Assembly: GCF_004115975.1 (NCBI RefSeq) | Contig: NZ_SDDZ01000001.1 | Span: 310,001 to 374,000, forward strand | Length of the DNA stretch: 64,000 nucleotides | Reading direction: 5' to 3' | Origin: Gelidibacter gilvus | GTDB lineage: Bacteria; Bacteroidota; Bacteroidia; Flavobacteriales; Flavobacteriaceae | Part shown: positions 38,082 through 46,750 of the stretch, piece by piece | How positions within the stretch are numbered: the stretch's first letter is position 1 | How the letters are laid out: each line of letters begins with the position of its first letter | The notes under the pieces: generated by a model | What the model was told of the DNA's origin: nothing | Database searches by the model: none | The model's input: the letters and a program-made list of their open reading frames with translations, nothing else | Made by a program: the position numbers and the translations under genes

Positions 38082-38850
38082 CCCAATTCCTGCGCAGGCA
38101 GGAATCTCATCTTAAGAAAGAACAATTGACTTTTATTGTTTCAGCTAACTTCATGTTTTAATTAAAGCTCAAGATTAACTTCGCTGAACCTAAAGCTTTT
38201 TTGCTTTCGCAGGAATACATGAGTTTAGTTGGGAACGTTGAAATTCCACAACAAGCGTTTATGGCGGTTTTAAAGCTAAACGATTAACCCAATTCCTGCG
38301 CAAGCAGGAATCTCATCTTAAGAAAGAACAATTGACTTTTATTGTTTCAGCTAACTTCATGTTTTAATTAAAGCTCAAGATCAACTTCGTTGAACCTAAA
38401 GTTTTCCTGCTTTCGCAGGAATACATGAGTTTAGTTGGGAACGTTGAAATTCCACAACAGGCGTTTATGGCGGTTTTGAAGCTAAACGATTAACCCAATT
38501 CCTGCGCAGGCAGGAATCTCATCTTAAAAAGGAACAATTTATTTTTATTGTCTCAGCTAACTTCTCTTTTTAATTAAAAAACTAAGATTAACTTCGTTGA
38601 ACCTAAAGCTTTCCCGCTTTCGCAGGAATTCATGAGTTTAGTTGAGAACGTTAAAATTGCAGAACAGGCGTTTATGGCGGTTTTAAAGCGAAACGATTAG
38701 ATTAGTTCCTGCGAAGGCAGGAACCTCATGATAAATAGACCATTCTAGTTTTTTAACGCTTTTACCTAGTTCGTTTTTGAGCTAAAAAGTATAAGATCAA
38801 CTCCGTTGAACCGAAAGATTCCTGCGACCGCAGGAATCAGATCAGCATTC
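38017..38850. repeat. About 206-bp tandem repeat built from the lepA 3' end
   Basis: Units start at 38017 (inside lepA), 38223, 38429 and 38636 (periods 206, 206, 207). Each holds the final codons of lepA, the stop, a REP-like palindrome (ATTCCTGC-GCAG-GCAGGAAT in unit 1, 38086-38105), a spacer of about 100 bases and TTTCGCAGGAAT. In units 2-4 an ATG plus an AGT codon precede the copied tail. This makes 22-codon frames at 38219-38287, 38425-38493 and 38632-38700 that end like LepA. Unit 4 is the most diverged, with several amino-acid changes. The spacer from 38851 to 39009 holds no gene. Confidence 0.93.
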
Positions 38851-39009
38851 TTAAATATGTAATCAACAAGCTCAACATTGTTGTATTGGTTCGCAAATAT
38901 TAAAAATGGAATAACAATCTTCTTTAAATGTCTTAAAAATTAATTTTTTTTATAATTATGTATTATGCTCAAATATTTTGTAGTTTTAAAGAACTAATAA
39001 AACTAACCA

Positions 39010-40413
39010 ATGAACATATATCATATCAGCGCGGAATGCTATCCTATTGCCAAGGTTGGAGGCTTGGGAGATGTGGTTGGCGCACTTCCAAAATATCAGA
39101 ATGAATTGGGTCAGACCAGTAGTGTCATCATGCCCTTTTATAATAATAAGTTTACCCAATCCCATTCGTTCAAAAAAGTTTTTAGTGGCCGCTTCAATTT
39201 GGGAAGACCCTTTGGTTTTGACATCCTCACGCTTGAAGACAACACCTTAGGTTATGACCTCTACCTCGTTCATATTCCAGAATTATTATATACAGAGTAT
39301 GTGTATTCTTCTAACGATACGAATCGCTTTTTAGGATTTCAGATTGCTACCTTAGATTGGTTGGTGCAATTAGAGAAAAAACCTGATATTGTACATTGCC
39401 ATGACCATCACACAGGGTTGATTCCATTTATGATGTCGCAATCTTACGCCTATCATAAATTAAAAACTACGCCAACTGTGGTTACCATACACAACGGACA
39501 ATACCAAGGTTGGTTCAGTCATAATAAAATTCACCTGATCCCTCCTTTTGATTTTTCAAAAGCTGGGTTATTAGATTGGAAGCATCTTATAAATCCGTTG
39601 GCTTCAGCCATAAAATGTGCATGGAAAGTGACTACAGTATCTCCAAATTATATGGAAGAACTCAAATATGCAGCCAATGGCCTGGAAGATTTGCTACGCT
39701 ATGAAACTGGGAAATGCGTTGGGATCTTAAATGGTATTGACGATAAGGTTTGGGATCCAGCTACCGACGATAATTTGATTCAAAATTATTCCGTAAAAAC
39801 TGCGGCTTCAGGTAAAAAGGCTAATAAAGAATGGCTTTGCAAAGAATTCAATCTCAATCCCACACTTCCGTTATTTGCATTTATTGGGCGTTTGGTAGGT
39901 GAAAAAGGAGCCGATTTATTACCTGAAATTTTTCATAATTCGCTAGTTCATAAAAACATGGCCGTGATCATGTTGGGATCTGGTGATTCTTCTGTAGAAC
40001 ATCAGTTAGACCAACTAAAATATCGCCATCCAGGCTATTACAACAACTATATTGGGTATAACGAACGTTTGGCACATATTGTTTACGCCGCTGCAGATTT
40101 TTTAGTAATGCCATCTCGTGTAGAGCCTTGTGGGCTTAACCAAATGTATGCCCTGCGCTATGGCACTGTACCTATTGTCAACAAAGTTGGAGGTTTGAAA
40201 GATACTGTTCAGGATTTTGACGATAACGGTTTTGGTATTTTACACGATGGTGCCACTGTGCACGAAGGTAGTTTTGCGATCCATCGGGCTATTGATTTTT
40301 ACCATGATACCGATAGATTCAAAAAAAATCGTAACTTAATCATGAAAATCGACCATTCTTGGGATTCTTCGGCCCAAGCTTATATTAATCTCTATAAATC
40401 ACTAATTCTATAA
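39010..40413 (+). CDS. glgA: Glycogen/starch synthase (GT5)
   Basis: Transfers glucose from ADP-glucose to an alpha-1,4-glucan. The nucleotide-sugar motif KVGGLGDVVGALPK (15-28), HCHDHHTG, FIGRLVGEKG and the C-terminal catalytic glutamate region SRVEPCGLNQMYALRYGT are clear. It has 467 aa. It ends 2 bases before glgC, so supply and use of ADP-glucose are encoded together. No branching enzyme lies in this window. Confidence 0.92.
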   Translation: MNIYHISAECYPIAKVGGLGDVVGALPKYQNELGQTSSVIMPFYNNKFTQSHSFKKVFSGRFNLGRPFGFDILTLEDNTLGYDLYLVHIPELLYTEYVYSSNDTNRFLGFQIATLDWLVQLEKKPDIVHCHDHHTGLIPFMMSQSYAYHKLKTTPTVVTIHNGQYQGWFSHNKIHLIPPFDFSKAGLLDWKHLINPLASAIKCAWKVTTVSPNYMEELKYAANGLEDLLRYETGKCVGILNGIDDKVWDPATDDNLIQNYSVKTAASGKKANKEWLCKEFNLNPTLPLFAFIGRLVGEKGADLLPEIFHNSLVHKNMAVIMLGSGDSSVEHQLDQLKYRHPGYYNNYIGYNERLAHIVYAAADFLVMPSRVEPCGLNQMYALRYGTVPIVNKVGGLKDTVQDFDDNGFGILHDGATVHEGSFAIHRAIDFYHDTDRFKKNRNLIMKIDHSWDSSAQAYINLYKSLIL

Positions 40414-40415
40414 CT

Positions 40416-41678
40416 ATGTACCACGACTCAGTAATTTCTATCATTTTAGGTGGTGGACAAGGCTCTCGACTTTATCCATTAACCGCAACACGATCAAAAC
40501 CAGCCGTTCCCATTGCAGGAAAATATAGATTGGTAGATATTCCCATATCCAATTGTATCAATTCAGAAATTAAACGCATGTTCGTATTGACGCAATTCAA
40601 TTCGGCGTCCTTGAACAAACACATTAAAAACACCTATCACTTCAGTTTCTTTAGTCAGGCGTTTGTAGATGTTTTGGCTGCCGAACAAACGATGACCAGT
40701 AGCAATTGGTTTCAGGGTACAGCCGATGCCGTACGCCAGAATATGCACCACTTTTTAAATCACGAATTTGAATACGCCCTGATTTTATCTGGCGATCAAT
40801 TATATCAAATGGATTTTAATAAGATGTTGGATGCGCACGTAGCCAGCAACGCCGAAATAACCATTGCAACCTTGCCGGTAGTAGAAAGAGAAGCCACTTC
40901 TTTTGGTATTTTAAAAACTGATGAAAACAGTTTCATTACCTCCTTTATTGAAAAACCAGAAGCCAGTTTGCTGCCTGACTGGACTTCTGAAGTTAGTGAC
41001 GAAATGAAAGCACAAGGGCGGAATCATTTGGCATCCATGGGAATTTATATCTTTAATCGTCAACTGCTTATTGATCTTATGGAAAATCCGGACACCAATG
41101 ATTTTGGAAAAGAAATCATTCCGCAGTCCATTAACAAGCATAGGACCTTAAGTTATCCTTTTGAGGGCTATTGGACCGATATTGGAAATGTAGATTCATT
41201 TTTTGAAGCCAATTTGGGGCTCACCGATGATATTCCTGCCTTTGATTTGTTCAATAATAAAAAGCGAATCTATACCAGAGCGCGAATGCTGCCAACCACA
41301 AAAATAAGCGGAACGACTCTTAATAGGGCAGTTATCGCAGAGGGTTGCATCATTAACGCCGCAAAAATAGAGCATTCCGTGATTGGAATCCGTGCAAGAA
41401 TTGGTCATGATTCTACTATTGTCAACACGTATATGATGGGTAGTGATATTTATCAAACCCTCGCGGAAGTCACGTCCCAAACAACAATCCCGATGGGTAT
41501 TGGAAAGCGTTGCTTTATAAAGAATGCCATTATCGATAAAAATTGTTGCATCGGAAATGATGTAAGAATCAATGTGGACGAGAATTCAAAAGATGCAGAA
41601 ACCGATACTTACGTAATCAAAGAAGGCATTATTGTCATCAAGAAAGGCGCTACAATTCCGCATGGAACGGTCATCTAA
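40416..41678 (+). CDS. glgC: Glucose-1-phosphate adenylyltransferase
   Basis: Makes ADP-glucose, the committed step of glycogen synthesis. The N-terminal GGGQGSRLYPLT loop with SKPAVPIAGKYRLVDIPISNC, the catalytic LSGDQLYQMD, SFIEKP and the C-terminal left-handed beta-helix (hexapeptide-type turns near 290-400) are present. It has 420 aa. It is followed by a terminator that overlaps the end of the convergent antiporter gene. Confidence 0.94.
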   Translation: MYHDSVISIILGGGQGSRLYPLTATRSKPAVPIAGKYRLVDIPISNCINSEIKRMFVLTQFNSASLNKHIKNTYHFSFFSQAFVDVLAAEQTMTSSNWFQGTADAVRQNMHHFLNHEFEYALILSGDQLYQMDFNKMLDAHVASNAEITIATLPVVEREATSFGILKTDENSFITSFIEKPEASLLPDWTSEVSDEMKAQGRNHLASMGIYIFNRQLLIDLMENPDTNDFGKEIIPQSINKHRTLSYPFEGYWTDIGNVDSFFEANLGLTDDIPAFDLFNNKKRIYTRARMLPTTKISGTTLNRAVIAEGCIINAAKIEHSVIGIRARIGHDSTIVNTYMMGSDIYQTLAEVTSQTTIPMGIGKRCFIKNAIIDKNCCIGNDVRINVDENSKDAETDTYVIKEGIIVIKKGATIPHGTVI

Positions 41679-41702
41679 ACCCTAAAGATCAGTAATTAAG
41701 AT

Positions 41703-41735
41703 AAGCCTCAACTTTTTTCGTTTGGGGCTTTTTCA
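41703..41735. terminator. Terminator after glgC
   Basis: AAGCCTCAAC and GTTTGGGGCTT pair with one bulge and wobble, followed by TTTTTC. It lies across the 3' end of the convergent antiporter gene. Confidence 0.6.
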
Positions 41736-43597
41736 TTTTCTTTAGTTGAGGTCTTTTCTTTCTGAATTTTCTCAACATCATAGGGTTTTCCTAAATAAAC
41801 CAATTTCCATCCCTCGGTGAATTTTTCATCCTTTCTATTAACGTCTGAAATAATGTGCAGGACATCCGATTCATCCTTCAAAAACATCGGAATAATATCA
41901 TCGTCCTTTCCACTCAATTCTATCAAACTCTCTAGATGCTCTTTATCTTGAATATCTATTTCATGAATGGCAGGGTGTTTTCTTGTCGTTTCAGTCAAGG
42001 AAATAAAATCATCGGTTTGCATAAAAATATGTTCCTTAGGCACGTAATTAGGATCACTTAACTCATCCGAAGTAATCAATCTAAAGACCCCATTTTGACC
42101 AAATTCTTTACCAAACCTATTGATGGCAAACTGATTAATATCAGAATTTCCGGTTAGAGCAATAATATAACCGATATCATTCAACTCAATATTATCCTCC
42201 AAAGAAGCTTCGTAAACGTTAGAAACTATGCCTTCCAAGCCCAGTTCCTTTGCTTTTGAGATATTGATTTGATTATTATCAAGCAGCACCACGCGTCGTC
42301 CATTTTTCTGTAAATAGTTACCAATGAGTCGGGAGGATTTAGACGCGCCTACAATCAAAATACCATTCGCCTTTTTAAGAAATACACCCAGTAATTTGGC
42401 AATGTAACGTGCGGTTGTAGCGTTTAGAATAACGGTTCCCAGCACAATCATAAAGACTAAAGGCGTAATAAATTCAGCATCTTGAACGCCATTCTTTGCC
42501 AACTTCAACCCAAATAAAGAAGCAATACCTGCCGCAACAATACCTCGTGGACCTACCCAACTTATAAACACCTTTTCATTGAATTTGAGCGAGGAATTAT
42601 AGGTACTCCAAAAAACGCCAATCGGTCTTAATATAAACACCACAATGGCAAAAAGCGCCACCATATTCCAATTAAGCACAAGTCTCAGGTCTTCCATATT
42701 GATATTGGCTGCGAGTAAGATAAATAAAATGGAAACCAATAAAATGCTCAAGGATTCCTTGAAATACAATAATTCTTTTAAATAAGGCGAATTGGAGTTG
42801 CCCAAAACCATGCCCATAACCACAACGGCCAATAAACCCGATTCATGTGCAAAAACATCAGCCAATACAAATACGCCCAACACACTGGCCAGGGCAAAAA
42901 CATTGAGTAAATAATGTGGAATTAAACGCTTGTTCATGACAAAATTGAGGCCGTGTGCAAAGGCAAATCCGAAAGTACTTCCGAATAATACAATTTTTCC
43001 AAATTCAATAAACGCTGTTTTTGTAAAAGCACCGCCCACGTCCAAACTGATAAATTCAAACACCAATACCGCCACTAATGCGCCTATGGGATCTATAAGT
43101 ATGCCTTCCCATCTCAAAACGGCTGAAACATCTTGTTTTAAGGGTATATGTCGTAAAATAGGAGTGATGACCGTTGGACCTGTCACGACAATCAGAGCCG
43201 AAAACAGAAAAGACATTTCCCAGCTGAGATAAAATATATAATGGGCTGCAACCGCACCACCAAAAAAAGTGACAGTGGAACCTATAGTGATCAATTTTGT
43301 AATGACCGGACCAATATTCTTTATTTCTTTAACGCGTAAAGTCAATCCGCCTTCAAAAAGAATAATACTTATAGCGAGGGACACAAAATAAAATAGACTT
43401 TCTCCAGGAAAAAGTCCCTTTTCACCATTATAAATAGGTTGGATCCATTTTGTTCCGTCACTTGAAAGATACTCTGCCGCAAATGGTCCTACTAAAAGAC
43501 CAATTAAAATTAAGGGAAGAATGGCCGGAATCTTCAATTTCCAAGCTACCCATTGCGCCAAGATCCCTAATATGACAATTCCTGATAATTCAACCAT
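41708..43597 (-). CDS. CPA-type sodium/proton antiporter with a C-terminal RCK/TrkA-N domain
   Basis: 629 aa. About 12 hydrophobic helices cover residues 1-395 (WKLKIPAILPLILIGLLVGP at the start, SALIVVTGPTVITPILR and ISWVGPRGIVAAGIASLFG in the core). A cytoplasmic nucleotide-binding domain follows (ILIVGASKSSRLIGNYLQ, about 400-520), with a charged tail. It probably exchanges Na+ or K+ for protons under NAD or nucleotide control. Ion specificity cannot be read from the sequence. Confidence 0.85.
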   Translation of the reverse strand: MVELSGIVILGILAQWVAWKLKIPAILPLILIGLLVGPFAAEYLSSDGTKWIQPIYNGEKGLFPGESLFYFVSLAISIILFEGGLTLRVKEIKNIGPVITKLITIGSTVTFFGGAVAAHYIFYLSWEMSFLFSALIVVTGPTVITPILRHIPLKQDVSAVLRWEGILIDPIGALVAVLVFEFISLDVGGAFTKTAFIEFGKIVLFGSTFGFAFAHGLNFVMNKRLIPHYLLNVFALASVLGVFVLADVFAHESGLLAVVVMGMVLGNSNSPYLKELLYFKESLSILLVSILFILLAANINMEDLRLVLNWNMVALFAIVVFILRPIGVFWSTYNSSLKFNEKVFISWVGPRGIVAAGIASLFGLKLAKNGVQDAEFITPLVFMIVLGTVILNATTARYIAKLLGVFLKKANGILIVGASKSSRLIGNYLQKNGRRVVLLDNNQINISKAKELGLEGIVSNVYEASLEDNIELNDIGYIIALTGNSDINQFAINRFGKEFGQNGVFRLITSDELSDPNYVPKEHIFMQTDDFISLTETTRKHPAIHEIDIQDKEHLESLIELSGKDDDIIPMFLKDESDVLHIISDVNRKDEKFTEGWKLVYLGKPYDVEKIQKEKTSTKENEKAPNEKS

Positions 43598-43721
43598 ATA
43601 CTATTTTACCTTTGTTAATATGGTAAAGTTATTTTTTTTGACTCAAGAACCCCAAAAAATATCATAAAATATGAAATTAGAGGTTTAAAAGATGAGGAAA
43701 GAAAGGTTTTTAAAACACCGC

Positions 43722-44078
43722 TTATTTCTGAGCCTTATTTTGAGTTTCAGAATTGTAGTATAATGTTTTTAGACTTTTTTTGAGTACTGTAAAGCGATAG
43801 ATTCCGATAATAAAAAAGATGGCACTAAAAATTAAAGACAATATGGCCAAGTATTTAAAATCCGGAAAGCTTTTTAACTGAAAAAAAGCAATCCCGCCCA
43901 GCATCAAATATAGCGACGATCTAATATAAGACAATAAGGTGCGCTCATTGGCCAGTCGGGTCCGTTCAATCGCCAGATAGTCTCTTAAAATGACCTCCTG
44001 ATCGGGTTTGAAATCCCGTCCAAACCTCAAAAGTTTGATTTTGCTTAGCTTTAAAGATGCTGGAACAATTCTTTTCAT
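43722..44078 (-). CDS. DUF202 inner-membrane protein (YidH family)
   Basis: 118 aa. The family signature AIERTRLANERTLLSYIRSSLYL (about residues 33-55) precedes the second of two to three hydrophobic segments. The molecular role of DUF202 proteins is unknown. The 120-base gap to the antiporter makes cotranscription uncertain. Confidence 0.8.
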   Translation of the reverse strand: MKRIVPASLKLSKIKLLRFGRDFKPDQEVILRDYLAIERTRLANERTLLSYIRSSLYLMLGGIAFFQLKSFPDFKYLAILSLIFSAIFFIIGIYRFTVLKKSLKTLYYNSETQNKAQK

Positions 44079-44241
44079 AAATCTTTTTTATAAAATTAGA
44101 ATAATTTTCAGTGCTTTCAAATTTTATGAGTCGTAAGTTCGCTTCAATATGTTAAAAAACAGCCAATATCATTGCTGAAAACGGGCAAATTTTAAGTGTT
44201 TTAGTAATTTGCAGCTTTAACAATCGCCTAAAGAAACAACT

Positions 44242-45105
44242 ATGCAACTATATCCTATTGAATCTGGTAATTTCAAACTCGATGGCGGTGCTATGTTTGG
44301 TGTTGTGCCTAAATCGCTTTGGCAACGTACCAACACCCCCGATGCCAATAATATGATTGATATTGCGGCACGTTGTTTATTGATTGAAGAGGGCAACCGA
44401 CTCATCCTGATTGACACCGGAATGGGAAACAAGCAAAGTGATAAATTCTTTGGCTACTACTTTTTATGGGGAAATGACTCCATTGACAATTCTTTAAAAC
44501 AGCATGGATTTCATCGCGATGACATCACAGATGTGTTCATGACCCATCTACATTTTGATCATTGTGGTGGTAGCGTCCAATGGAACAAGGATAAAACCGG
44601 ATACGAACCTGCTTTTAAAAATGCACATTACTGGAGCAATTCCGAGCATTGGAAATGGGCAACCCAACCCAACAATCGCGAAAAAGCATCCTTTTTAAAA
44701 GAAAATATCGTTCCGATGGAAGAAAGTGGACAACTTAAGTTTACATCGCTTCCTGAAAATAGACTGCTAAAAAATTCAGAATTGGGCTTTGATATCTTTT
44801 TTGCTGATGGACACACAGATAAACAAATGATCCCGCTCATCACCTATAAAGATAAAACCATCGCTTTTATGGCCGATTTGTTGCCAACCGTTGGCCACTT
44901 ACCTTTGCCCTTTGTCATGGGATACGATACCAGACCGCTATTGACCTTAGATGAAAAGGAAATCTTCCTAAATACCGCGGCAGACAATAATTATTATCTG
45001 TTTTTAGAACATGATGCCCATAATCAAATCATCACCGTAAAACATACGGACAAAGGCGTTCGTTTAGATCAAACCTTTACTACAAAAGACATTTTTACAA
45101 ATTAA
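44242..45105 (+). CDS. MBL-fold metallo-hydrolase
   Basis: 287 aa, no signal peptide. The metal motif THLHFDHCGG places ligands at H102, H104, D106 and H107; further ligands are expected in FFADGHTDKQM and LEHDAHN. It resembles quorum-quenching-lactonase-like or general MBL hydrolases, but the substrate is not predictable. A peptidase gene follows 12 bases later. Confidence 0.82.
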   Translation: MQLYPIESGNFKLDGGAMFGVVPKSLWQRTNTPDANNMIDIAARCLLIEEGNRLILIDTGMGNKQSDKFFGYYFLWGNDSIDNSLKQHGFHRDDITDVFMTHLHFDHCGGSVQWNKDKTGYEPAFKNAHYWSNSEHWKWATQPNNREKASFLKENIVPMEESGQLKFTSLPENRLLKNSELGFDIFFADGHTDKQMIPLITYKDKTIAFMADLLPTVGHLPLPFVMGYDTRPLLTLDEKEIFLNTAADNNYYLFLEHDAHNQIITVKHTDKGVRLDQTFTTKDIFTN

Positions 45106-45117
45106 TATTTAGATCAC

Positions 45118-46734
45118 ATGAAATTATTTAAATCCTTTGCTATTGCTGCTTTTACAGCAAGTATCCTCTTTAATTGTGGTTCAGCATCTAGCGTCATTTC
45201 AACACCGTTGGAAAATATTGACACGCTGCCCTTAAAAACTTCTGAATTGACTGAAGCTGAAATGCAACATTGGGGTCATTTGGATCTGAAAAAGGATACC
45301 ATTCCCGGGATGAGCGTCGACAGAGCTTACGACGAAATTATCAAAAACAAAAAAGGAAGTATCGTTATTGTTGCCGTTATTGACTCAGGAATTGATATCG
45401 ATCATGAGGATCTACAAGGTGTAATCTGGACCAATAAAAAAGAAATTCCGGGTAATGGGATAGATGATGACAACAACGGATATGTTGATGACGTCCATGG
45501 ATGGAATTTTTTAGGTGATGGCTATAACGAACAATTGGAATTTGTGCGACTATTAGCCAGTGGCGATACATCACATCCACGATATGCAGAAGCAAAAGCA
45601 GAACGTCAAGTAGAATACGACAAATATGCGGGCATCAAAACTAATTATGAGCAGTTTTTGCAACAAATCACCAATGCTGATGATGCTTTGGAAAAGGAAA
45701 CCAAAAAGAAAAATTACACAAGAGAAGATGTAGATGCCATCAGTACCAACAATCAAACGTTACAACAATACATCGCTATTGCAAAATACGTGTACACTAT
45801 GGACTTTGAGAGTCTTAAAGCAGCTAAAAAGGATATCAGTGAAGGTTTAGAAGATATTACAGACCGTTTGAACTATAACCTCAACGTCGATTTCAGAGGT
45901 CGTAAAACAGGTGATAATCCTGATGATATGGTAGAGAAATACTATGGCAACAACAACGTAAAACCTAAAAAACCATCTGAAAGCCACGGCACACACGTTG
46001 CAGGAATTATTGCAGCCGTAAGAAATAATGGGAAAGGCGCAAATGGTGTTGCAAACAATGTAAAAATCATGAGCGTTAGAGCAGTTCCAAATGGCGATGA
46101 ATATGATAAGGATATCGCCTTGGCCATTAGATATGCAGCGGATAACGGTGCACAAATAATCAACACAAGTTTTGGAAAATACTATTCTCCACACAGTGAC
46201 TGGGTTAGAGATGCTATTGTTTATGCAGCCTCTAAAGATGTTTTAATCGTTAATGCCGCCGGAAATGAAGGTGCAGACCTTGATACCAAAGATGTCTATC
46301 CTAATGACGCCATTGGTACGGGTCCTGAAATTTCAGATAATTTCATCAGTGTGGGATCATTAGATTCAAAATATGGGTCTAGTATGATTTCAAGCTTTTC
46401 AAATTATGGAAAAATTAACGTGGACATTTTTGCTCCAGGAGGAGATATTTATTCAACGTATCCTGAAAACACTTATAAATCCATTGGTGGAACCTCTATG
46501 GCCTCTCCCGCAGTGGCCGGTATTGCAGCATTGATACGTTCATATTATCCAAAACTGACGGCGCCACAGGTTAAGAAAATCATCATGGATTCTGGATTGG
46601 CACTCACAACCAAAGTTATTGTTGGTGGTAAAACATCTGATGTACGACCGTTCAAAGACCTTTCAAAATCAGGAAAAATTGCCAATGCCTATAACGCTAT
46701 GATATTAGCGGAACAAACAGCAAAAAACCTCTAA
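45118..46734 (+). CDS. Subtilisin-like (S8) serine protease lipoprotein
   Basis: 538 aa. A lipobox ends at Cys20 (SILFNC). The catalytic triad is D89 (AVIDSGID), H290 (ESHGTHVAG) and S460 (GGTSMASP). An insert of about 170 residues, partly coiled and charged, separates the Asp and His motifs; in most subtilases this gap is short. It is a surface or periplasmic protease, 16 bases upstream of an M1 peptidase gene, which suggests a peptide-scavenging unit. Confidence 0.9.
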   Translation: MKLFKSFAIAAFTASILFNCGSASSVISTPLENIDTLPLKTSELTEAEMQHWGHLDLKKDTIPGMSVDRAYDEIIKNKKGSIVIVAVIDSGIDIDHEDLQGVIWTNKKEIPGNGIDDDNNGYVDDVHGWNFLGDGYNEQLEFVRLLASGDTSHPRYAEAKAERQVEYDKYAGIKTNYEQFLQQITNADDALEKETKKKNYTREDVDAISTNNQTLQQYIAIAKYVYTMDFESLKAAKKDISEGLEDITDRLNYNLNVDFRGRKTGDNPDDMVEKYYGNNNVKPKKPSESHGTHVAGIIAAVRNNGKGANGVANNVKIMSVRAVPNGDEYDKDIALAIRYAADNGAQIINTSFGKYYSPHSDWVRDAIVYAASKDVLIVNAAGNEGADLDTKDVYPNDAIGTGPEISDNFISVGSLDSKYGSSMISSFSNYGKINVDIFAPGGDIYSTYPENTYKSIGGTSMASPAVAGIAALIRSYYPKLTAPQVKKIIMDSGLALTTKVIVGGKTSDVRPFKDLSKSGKIANAYNAMILAEQTAKNL

Positions 46735-46750
46735 TTAAATCGTATTTAAA

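Noticed and set aside
38017-38850. CRISPR array or mobile element
   Set aside because: The units are directly adjacent copies of the lepA end; no spacers, transposase or terminal target duplication is seen.
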